A DNA stretch of 20,092 nt, from positions 1-20,092 of the forward strand of contig CANREX010000009.1 of NCBI GenBank assembly GCA_947629735.1, written 5' to 3'. The notes under the pieces are model-generated. The model was given only the letters and a program-made list of their open reading frames with translations. It searched no databases and was not told the DNA's origin. Source of the stretch: an uncultured Clostridia bacterium. Lineage in GTDB: Bacteria; Bacillota; Clostridia; Christensenellales; Borkfalkiaceae. A program made the translations under genes and the position numbers. Of this stretch, positions 14,108 through 20,092 are shown in pieces; position 1 is the stretch's first letter; every line of letters starts with the position of its first letter.

Positions 14108-14259
14108 CTGTAAATCTGTAATTTTATTTTATATTTTTGATTTATGCTGTTTATTTTTTGAATTTGTTCGGCTTAATTTTTGACTTCTACCGTCTATGTC
14201 TTGTAAAATCTGCCGCTTTGATTTATGAATTCCGCCCGCTTTATCCGCAAGGGAAAATT
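14108..14259. other. Non-coding remainder of the nadE-rny gap
   Basis: This completes the 347-bp interval between nadE and rny. It is A+T rich (many TTTATTTT-type runs) near 14120-14190. I see no gene, promoter or convincing hairpin in it. Confidence 0.5.
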
Positions 14260-16176
14260 TCAAAATTTTTCGTCTAAGGCGGCAAGCCAGACGGCTGCCT
14301 CCGCGTCGGACGGCATACGCCAATCTCCGCGCGGGGAAAGCGTTATCGTGCCCACTTTCACGCCGTCGGGCACGCATGAGCGCTTGAACTGCTGCGAGAA
14401 GAAGCGCTTGTAGAAGTTTTTGAGCCACTTCATGATAACTTGCCCGTCGTACTCACCTTTAAACGCCTTTTGCGCGAGATATGCAATCTTTTCGGGAGAA
14501 AAACCCCAGCGCACGCTGTAATACATGAAGAAATCGGTAAGCGAATAAGGTCCAACGATATCTTCCGTCTTTTGCGCAATCTTGCCGCTCTCGTCGGGGG
14601 GAAGAAGCTCGGGGCTTATCTCGGTTGAAAGGATATCCTTCAACACCCTGCCGCACTCGCCGCCGATATTTTCCGCTTCGTAGCCGACGAGGTATTTGAC
14701 GAGAGTCTTGGGAACGGAACTGTTCACGCCGTACATGGACATATGGTCGCCGTTATAGGTAGCCCAGCCGAGGGCAAGTTCGCTCAAATCTCCCGTTCCC
14801 ACAACCATTCCGCCCGTTTCGTTGGCAATATCCATTAAAATCATTGTACGCATGCGCGCCTGTGCGTTTTCATACGTCACGTCGCGCACGTTTTTATCGT
14901 GTCCGATATCGGCAAAGTGAACGTCAACACTGTTTTTTATGTCTATCGTCCTGCCGCTTGCGCCGAGCAAACTTATAAGTTTTAAGGAATTGTCTTTCGT
15001 GCGGGAAGTCGTGCCGAACCCGGGCATGGTTATCGCGACAATGTCCGAAAGGGGCTTGCCGAGCGATAAAAACGCCCTGCGCGCAACGAGAAGCGCCAAC
15101 GCCGAATCGAGCCCGCCCGATATGCCTATAACCGCCGTCTTTGCGCCCGTATGAGCGACGCGCTTTTCGAGCCCTTTTGATTGCAGGGTCAGAATCAGCT
15201 CCGCCCTCTCCTTCAAACTTTCGCCGCTTGCGGGAACGAACGGATAGCGCGAAAATGTGCGGGTGATTTCAAAAGGTCTGTCGCCCGCTTCGAACTCCAC
15301 GATTTTATGCTCTTTTGTCTCGCCCGTGAAGAAACTTTCCGCCATGCGCCTGCGCTCGGAAGAGAGCTTTTCGACGTCGATTTCGCCGTAAAGCAACCCG
15401 TTTTCAAACAGTGCGGACTGATTTATACATACGCCGTTTTCGCAGATTAAATTGTGACCCGCAAAGACCAAATCGGTCGTGCTTTCGCCGTCGCCCGCGT
15501 CGCAGTAGACGTAACCGCAGAGCAGTTTTGCCGACTGTATCTTGACGAGGTCTCTGCGATATTCTGCCTTTCCAACCACCTCGTCGCTGCAAGAGAGGTT
15601 GACAACCACCGTCGCGCCCGCAAGCGCATGTCTTATCGAGGGGCTGGAAGCTACCCATAAATCTTCGCAAATCTCGCACGCAACTGTCAAATCGGGGGAA
15701 TTTTCCGCCTTGAACAGAATGTCCGTGCCGAAAGGAACGGTTATTCCGCACAAATCGACCGTCCCCACGCCGCAATCGGCGGGATAAAAGTGCCTGCGCT
15801 CGTAGAATTCGCCGTAATTGGGCAGGCTGCTCTTGGGCACAACGCCCAAAATTTCACCCGCGCAGATAGCGACGGCGCAGTTATACAGCTTTCCGCCGTT
15901 GGCGACGGGCGCGCCGATAAAGCAGAGAGATGAACAATCTTTCGTCTTTTGCGCGATTTCGGCGATTTCTTCCTCAACGCTCTCAATCAATGCGCATTGG
16001 TTGAACAGATCTCCGCACGTGTAGCCGCAAATCGAAAGTTCGGGAAACACAACGATCTGCGCACCGTTCCCGTCCGCCTCTTTTATGGCGGAAATTATTT
16101 TGTTTGCGTTATATCTTACGTCGGCGACCTTTATCCCGAGGGTTGCCGCGCAGACCTTAACAAAACCGTAATTCAT
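14260..16176 (-). CDS. nadE: Glutamine-dependent NAD+ synthetase
   Basis: A 638-residue two-domain enzyme that amidates nicotinic acid adenine dinucleotide to NAD+ using glutamine nitrogen. The N-terminal nitrilase-type glutaminase has the complete triad Glu46 (FPELSICGY), Lys115 (VVPKSSLPNYGEF) and Cys170 (EICEDLW). The C-terminal synthetase has the ATP loop SGGLDS (353-358), MPGFGTTSRT and GTGDLSELALGWATYNGDHMS, and ends with FFSQQFKRSCVPDG and LSPRGDWRMPSDAE, typical of the long form. I start at the ATG at 16176, which overlaps the recA stop by one base (TGATG) and has AGGA 6 nt upstream; a TTG one codon earlier is less likely. Its place between recA and rny is unusual, since recX is often found there. 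Confidence 0.95.
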   Translation of the reverse strand: MNYGFVKVCAATLGIKVADVRYNANKIISAIKEADGNGAQIVVFPELSICGYTCGDLFNQCALIESVEEEIAEIAQKTKDCSSLCFIGAPVANGGKLYNCAVAICAGEILGVVPKSSLPNYGEFYERRHFYPADCGVGTVDLCGITVPFGTDILFKAENSPDLTVACEICEDLWVASSPSIRHALAGATVVVNLSCSDEVVGKAEYRRDLVKIQSAKLLCGYVYCDAGDGESTTDLVFAGHNLICENGVCINQSALFENGLLYGEIDVEKLSSERRRMAESFFTGETKEHKIVEFEAGDRPFEITRTFSRYPFVPASGESLKERAELILTLQSKGLEKRVAHTGAKTAVIGISGGLDSALALLVARRAFLSLGKPLSDIVAITMPGFGTTSRTKDNSLKLISLLGASGRTIDIKNSVDVHFADIGHDKNVRDVTYENAQARMRTMILMDIANETGGMVVGTGDLSELALGWATYNGDHMSMYGVNSSVPKTLVKYLVGYEAENIGGECGRVLKDILSTEISPELLPPDESGKIAQKTEDIVGPYSLTDFFMYYSVRWGFSPEKIAYLAQKAFKGEYDGQVIMKWLKNFYKRFFSQQFKRSCVPDGVKVGTITLSPRGDWRMPSDAEAAVWLAALDEKF

Positions 16177-17189
16177 CAATCGTCCTGCGTCTTTTTGAGG
16201 GAAGATTTATGCGCTTCCCTTATTTTTGCCTCGATTTCGGAAGCGAGCGCGGGGTTTGCCATGAGGTATTCGCGCATCTTTTCCCTTCCGTTGGCGAGTT
16301 TTTCGTCGTTGTAGTTGAACCACGCGCCGCTCTTTGTGAGTATGCCGTATTCCAGACCGAGGTCGATAAGGCAACCCTCCTGTGAAATTCCCGTGCCGTA
16401 CACTATGTCGAATTCCGCCACTTTAAACGGGGGCGCGACCTTGTTTTTGACGACTTTCGCCTTAGCTCTGTTGCCTATTATATCCCCCTCGTTTTTGAGC
16501 GCGTCGGCTTTTCTGATGTCAAGCCTTATGGAAGCGAAGTACTTCAACGCCTTGCCGCCGGGGGTTGTCTCGGGGTTGCCGAACATGACGCCCACTTTCT
16601 CCCTAAGTTGGTTGATAAAGATAACGCACGTCTTGGAACGGTTGGTTATTGCGGTCAGCTTTCTGAGCGCCTGCGACATGAGCCTTGCGAGAAGTCCGAC
16701 GTGCGTATCGCCCATATCGCCCTCTATTTCCGCCTTGGGTGTGAGCGCCGCGACCGAATCGACTACGATGACGTCCACCGCGCTTGACCTTACGAGCGAT
16801 TCGCATATGTCGAGGGCTTGTTCGCCCGTGTCGGGCTGGGAGATATACAGCTCGTCCGTCTTTACGCCGAGAGCTTTGGCATAGACCGCGTCGAGGGCGT
16901 GTTCCGCGTCGATAAACGCCGCTACGCCGCCCGCTTTCTGCGCCTGCGCGATAATGTGAAGCGCGACGGTCGTCTTGCCCGAAGATTCAGGTCCGAAAAT
17001 TTCCATAATCCTGCCGCGGGGTATGCCGCCAACGCCGAGTGCGAGATCGAGCGCGAGGCACCCCGTCGGAATGACGTCGATGTCCGTGTTCCCCGCCTCG
17101 TCGCCGAGTTTCATTATAGCCCCCTTGCCGTACTGCTTTTCGATCATGGCGATTGTTGAGTTCAACGCTTTGTATTTTTCTTCGTTCAT
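16176..17189 (-). CDS. recA: Recombinase A
   Basis: A 337-residue ATP-dependent strand-exchange protein that also triggers LexA self-cleavage. Walker A GPESSGKTT is at 66-74, the catalytic Glu96 is in FIDAEHALD, Walker B is VIVVDSVAALTPKAEIEGD, loop 1 follows in GDTHVGLLARLMSQALRKL, INQLREKVGVMFG is intact and loop 2 is NPETTPGGKALKYF. The C-terminus is short and ends in an acidic DD. AGGAG sits 9 nt before the ATG, and cinA ends 16 nt upstream. No SOS-type LexA box lies directly upstream, because recA is internal to an operon whose promoter is outside the window. Confidence 0.98.
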   Translation of the reverse strand: MNEEKYKALNSTIAMIEKQYGKGAIMKLGDEAGNTDIDVIPTGCLALDLALGVGGIPRGRIMEIFGPESSGKTTVALHIIAQAQKAGGVAAFIDAEHALDAVYAKALGVKTDELYISQPDTGEQALDICESLVRSSAVDVIVVDSVAALTPKAEIEGDMGDTHVGLLARLMSQALRKLTAITNRSKTCVIFINQLREKVGVMFGNPETTPGGKALKYFASIRLDIRKADALKNEGDIIGNRAKAKVVKNKVAPPFKVAEFDIVYGTGISQEGCLIDLGLEYGILTKSGAWFNYNDEKLANGREKMREYLMANPALASEIEAKIREAHKSSLKKTQDD

Positions 17190-17205
17190 ATATGTAATCT
17201 CCTGA

Positions 17206-18324
17206 TTATTTTAACTCTTTATAGGCGAGGAACAGCGCCTCGTTTATGGCGGTTTGGGTGACTTCTTCCCTGTCGCCCTTGAAATTGAACTGATAGGCGA
17301 GCACGTCACGCCCCGCCGAGCCTACCGCAATGTACGCGAGTCCCACGGGTTTGCGGGTGTTGTCCGAATTGGGTCCCGCGATTCCCGTTGTGGCGACCGC
17401 CAAAGTGCAGTTGCCCGTACTCAGCAGACCTTCCGCCATCTCTTTTGCCGTCTCGGCGGAAACCGCGCCGTATTGCCGCAAAGTGCTCTCCTTAACGCCC
17501 AAACGCTCGCATTTTGCTTGGTTGGAATAGGTGTTGAGCCCTTCGAAAAACACTTCGGATACTCCGGGGACTTCCACAAGCCGCTTGCATACCCCGCCGC
17601 CCGTGAAGGATTCCGCCACCGCTATCGTCATTCTGCGAAGGCGCAACAGCCTGAAAAGCTGTTCGGCAAGGGAGATGTCCTCCATTGCGTAGACATAAGC
17701 GTTTATCCTCTTCAAAATTTCGCGGATAGCGCCGTCCACCGCCATTTTCGGCGTCGTATCGGTGTAGACTATTTCAATGCGGCAATCGCCGAAACTTTCG
17801 CTTACGTTGATAAACGCCTCGTCCGACTTCCCGACATGCAATATATCCTTTGCGGCGCAGATTCCCTCTTCCAAAAGTTCGCTCGGCGCGCCGACCGCCC
17901 TTATCACCGCCCTGTCGTAGGAAACGCTGTATTTTTTGTCGAGAACGGCTTTTATGTCGTCGAAATTGAGCCTGTTCGCCCCGTCGCAGAAGAGTGTGAA
18001 CGCGCTTTTATTGCCGCTTTTCAATATGCCGAGCCCGTCGAACGGCGCGCCCAAAAGGTCGGAAACAAAACTCTTTACGGTGTTGTCCATCTGCGCGGGA
18101 TAGAGCAAAAACAAATTATCCGCATGCGCCGCCGCGTCTTTAATAACGCGCACAATCTCCCGCGAGTTATCAAAGGCGACGTGCACGATCTTTTCAAAGT
18201 AATATCCGCGGGAAGCGCACTCTGCGCAGACCTTTTCTTCCGCGGAGAAATCAAACGAACGCTTATTCGCAAATGAAAGCAAAACGCATTTATAATCAGC
18301 CGCTGCGTTGTCCAAATTATCCAT
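17206..18324 (-). CDS. cinA: CinA-like protein: NMN deamidase domain with a degenerate N-terminal domain
   Basis: About 372 residues. The C-terminal CinA domain (about 218-370) is well kept: AESFTGG near 238-244, GVSEVFFEGLNTYSNQAK, YGAVSAETAKEMAEG, ATTGIAGP near 312-319 and GDREEVT near 351-357. In the family this domain deamidates nicotinamide mononucleotide, recycling NAD breakdown products. The middle part (about 140-215, AVIRAVGAPSELLEEGI) resembles the usual linker domain. The N-terminal part (13-130) follows the MoCF/COG1058 layout but lacks the expected GTELL and GGLGPTxDD motifs, so its pyrophosphatase activity is probably lost. Two ATGs overlap the pgsA stop (18327 and 18324); I prefer 18324 because GAGG is then 5 nt away instead of 2. 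Both cinA and nadE in one operon link it to NAD metabolism. Confidence 0.9.
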   Translation of the reverse strand: MDNLDNAAADYKCVLLSFANKRSFDFSAEEKVCAECASRGYYFEKIVHVAFDNSREIVRVIKDAAAHADNLFLLYPAQMDNTVKSFVSDLLGAPFDGLGILKSGNKSAFTLFCDGANRLNFDDIKAVLDKKYSVSYDRAVIRAVGAPSELLEEGICAAKDILHVGKSDEAFINVSESFGDCRIEIVYTDTTPKMAVDGAIREILKRINAYVYAMEDISLAEQLFRLLRLRRMTIAVAESFTGGGVCKRLVEVPGVSEVFFEGLNTYSNQAKCERLGVKESTLRQYGAVSAETAKEMAEGLLSTGNCTLAVATTGIAGPNSDNTRKPVGLAYIAVGSAGRDVLAYQFNFKGDREEVTQTAINEALFLAYKELK

Positions 18325-19034
18325 CATTGCCTCAGCACGTGCCTGTTTTTAACGATATAATTTACGCCCGAAACGACCGTAAGTACAGTGGCGTACGCTA
18401 AAAATATAAGTCCGATATAGTTGAGGGCTTTGATGGCAACGCCTGTGAAAAACTCCGCAAAAGACGCAAAAATCAGCAAAAAGACCATGCTCATATCCTG
18501 AAAAACCGTCTTTATCTTGCCTATTTTATCGGCGGCGATAACCACCCGCGCGTCCGCCGCCACCATTCTGAACCCGCTCACGATGAGCTCGCGCGCCATG
18601 ATGAGCGCGACGCAGCAGCCCGCGACAATCATAGCCCAATTCCCGAGGTAAGCGACAAAGAAATAGGGCTCTGTGAGCATGACGATCATTGCCGAAGCCA
18701 CTAAAACTTTATCGGCTACGGGATCGAGAAATTTCCCGAGGTTGGTAACAAGGCGGTATTTTCTCGCGAGATAGCCGTCGAGGAAGTCCGTAAAACCCGC
18801 AATGGCGAACACCGCGAGCGCGCAGAAGTAATGCCCCTTGAAATTGAGATAGAAAAACAGCACGAAAAGGGGTATCATGACTACGCGGGAAATTGTGAGT
18901 TTGTTGGGCAAATTCATTACGCCTTTGCCGGCAACAAACTTATAGAATTTGCCGTTTTTGACATCTTCCTTGTTGTTTTTGACCTCTCCCGCCTCGTTTT
19001 CGGTTATTTTTTCGCTTTCTCCGTTCTCATTCAT
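18324..19034 (-). CDS. pgsA: CDP-diacylglycerol-glycerol-3-phosphate 3-phosphatidyltransferase
   Basis: A 236-residue integral membrane enzyme that makes phosphatidylglycerol phosphate, the first step to phosphatidylglycerol. The CDP-alcohol phosphotransferase signature is complete: Asp83, Asp86-Gly87, Ala90-Arg91, Gly100, Asp104 and Asp108 in TDFLDGYLARKYRLV...DPVADK. Several hydrophobic segments follow the MNLPNKLTISR opening, which is where most PgsA proteins begin (residue 40 here). The 39 residues before it are hydrophilic and rich in Glu, Asn and Lys. The longer form is chosen because GGAGGA lies 8 nt before its ATG, against a poorer AAAGG before Met40; a shorter product from Met40 is possible. 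It overlaps rimO by 8 bp and touches cinA. Confidence 0.93.
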   Translation of the reverse strand: MNENGESEKITENEAGEVKNNKEDVKNGKFYKFVAGKGVMNLPNKLTISRVVMIPLFVLFFYLNFKGHYFCALAVFAIAGFTDFLDGYLARKYRLVTNLGKFLDPVADKVLVASAMIVMLTEPYFFVAYLGNWAMIVAGCCVALIMARELIVSGFRMVAADARVVIAADKIGKIKTVFQDMSMVFLLIFASFAEFFTGVAIKALNYIGLIFLAYATVLTVVSGVNYIVKNRHVLRQ

Positions 19035-20092
19035 CTGAATAGTCCTCCGTATGACCGAACAAATCGTAATCGCCGCAGGAAGTCACCAAAACTTGAAAAT
19101 ATTCCCCCTGTTCGGCGTATTTTGCATTGAAGTAAACCTTGCCGTCTATATCGGGCGCGCTGAAATACGCCCGACCTACAAAACACTCTCTGTTATAATC
19201 TATACCATCGCACAGCACGCGCAGCTTTTTGCCGATAAACCCCTGCAAAAACTCCCTTGAAATGCGCTTTTGCACGCCGTAAAGCCTTTTCACCCTCTTC
19301 AACTTTTCAGAATAAGGAATCTGACCTTTCATTTTATAAGCCGCCGTTTCGGGTTCGCGGGAGTACGCGAAAAAGCCGCAATTTGTCAGCTTTGCCTCTT
19401 CCAAAAATGCGCACAGCGCAGATACTTCTTCCTCCGTTTCCGTGGGAAAACCCGTGATAAAAGTGGAGCGAATGGCAACGTCGGGAATCTGTTCGCGCAG
19501 TTTCGATAAAAGTGAGAGATATTCCGCCCTGCTTCCCCGCCTGTTCATCAGCTTCAATATCCTGTCCTCGCTGTGCTGGAAGGGTATATCGAGGTATTTT
19601 ATAATCTTAGGGTTATCCCGAATTTCGGCGATAAGCTCGTCGGAAATCATATCGGGATAACAGTACAATAATCTTACACCTTTAATGTTGACAAGTGTTG
19701 TCAGCTTTTGTAAAAAATTTATTAAAAAATTTTCCCCGTAGAGGTCAATTCCGTATCTCGTGACGTCCTGAGCGACCAAAATAAGCTCTTGGACGTCGCC
19801 CAAACTCTCCGCTTCGCGAAGCAAATCTTCCATAGGATAGCTTTTATATCTGCCGCGAATGGACGGAATGAGGCAATACGTGCAGCAATTATTGCAGCCG
19901 TCGGCGATTTTCAAATACGCAAAGTGGCAGGGCGTTGTCAGAACCCTGTCGCTTACGTACAAATTATTTCCCGTGCCTACGAAATTAACCCGCTCTCCCT
20001 CTTCATAGGAAGTTTGCAGGGCGTCGAAAATCTTGTCGTAGTCGTCCGTTCCCAAAAAGACGTCCGCCTCGGTCAGCGCGGGATACAAATCG
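19027..20092 (-). CDS. rimO: Ribosomal protein S12 methylthiotransferase, partial (N-terminus off right edge)
   Basis: About 355 C-terminal residues of a radical SAM enzyme, normally near 440, that adds a methylthio group to an aspartate of ribosomal protein S12. The radical SAM cluster motif is in ADGCNNCCTYCLIPSIRGRY (CxxxCxxC, with an extra cysteine inside it), and GTDDYDKIF before it is RimO-like. YLDIPFQHSEDRILKLMNR and RSTFITGFPTETEEE are typical, and a C-terminal TRAM domain (about the last 65 residues) completes it. YLKIADGCNN and CLIPSIRGR favour RimO over MiaB. The frame runs through the right edge without a start; the TTG at 20088 is internal. The UPF0004 domain with the second cluster is mostly outside the window. 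It is the first visible gene of the pgsA-cinA-recA-nadE operon. Confidence 0.93.
   Translation of the reverse strand, partial: DLYPALTEADVFLGTDDYDKIFDALQTSYEEGERVNFVGTGNNLYVSDRVLTTPCHFAYLKIADGCNNCCTYCLIPSIRGRYKSYPMEDLLREAESLGDVQELILVAQDVTRYGIDLYGENFLINFLQKLTTLVNIKGVRLLYCYPDMISDELIAEIRDNPKIIKYLDIPFQHSEDRILKLMNRRGSRAEYLSLLSKLREQIPDVAIRSTFITGFPTETEEEVSALCAFLEEAKLTNCGFFAYSREPETAAYKMKGQIPYSEKLKRVKRLYGVQKRISREFLQGFIGKKLRVLCDGIDYNRECFVGRAYFSAPDIDGKVYFNAKYAEQGEYFQVLVTSCGDYDLFGHTEDYSDE

Noticed and set aside
17254..18276. 340-codon plus-strand frame opposite cinA
   Set aside because: Shadow of cinA; composition is Arg/Phe/Val heavy and no domain is visible.
20086..20088. TTG at 20088 as the start of rimO
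   Set aside because: The frame stays open to the window edge and the N-terminal domain of RimO is missing, so the gene is truncated rather than starting here.

Overview
The window looks like chromosomal DNA of a Bacillota (Firmicutes) member, most likely an uncultured Clostridia-type bacterium. This is inferred from the rimO-pgsA-cinA-recA-(nadE)-rny gene order typical of that phylum, RNase Y, a PadR-family regulator, a FatA-like acyl-ACP thioesterase and strong AGGAGG-type ribosome binding sites. Coding DNA has intermediate G+C and intergenic DNA is very A+T rich. No rRNA, tRNA, CRISPR array, insertion sequence or phage gene was seen. Species cannot be named from the sequence.

Left region (1-8745, all minus strand): an arginine biosynthesis operon read from right to left as argG-argC-argJ-argB-argD-argF-carA-carB, with carB cut by the left edge. 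Together these make carbamoyl phosphate, build N-acetylglutamate into N-acetylornithine, release ornithine by acetyl recycling (ArgJ), carbamoylate it (ArgF) and join citrulline to aspartate (ArgG). Only argH and a separate argA are missing from the view. Most junctions overlap or are tight. The exceptions are the 247-bp argC-argJ gap, which holds direct repeats and palindromes, the argB-argD gap with a hairpin, and the 49-bp argF-carA gap. A good sigma-A promoter lies before argG, followed by a short leader with a hairpin and a Met-Arg-stop mini-ORF.

Middle region (8746-12289): a 386-bp non-coding stretch, then a minus-strand pair, a YgjP-type zinc metallopeptidase and a FatA-like acyl-ACP thioesterase. 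Divergent from them on the plus strand is a 500-residue protein with an N-terminal PadR winged helix, a long Q/P/A-rich linker and four C-terminal membrane segments. This is the only plus-strand gene. The shared promoter region holds several ATGT/ACAT dyads. A membrane-anchored regulator sitting back to back with a lipid-chain-release enzyme is the most intriguing arrangement in the window. A strong bidirectional terminator separates it from rny.

Right region (12290-20092, all minus strand): rny with its own promoter, then the rimO-pgsA-cinA-recA-nadE operon, transcribed leftward from beyond the right edge with coupled overlaps. It covers ribosomal protein S12 methylthiolation, phosphatidylglycerol synthesis, NMN deamidation, recombination and NAD synthesis. 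CinA has a degenerate N-terminal domain and PgsA a charged N-terminal extension.
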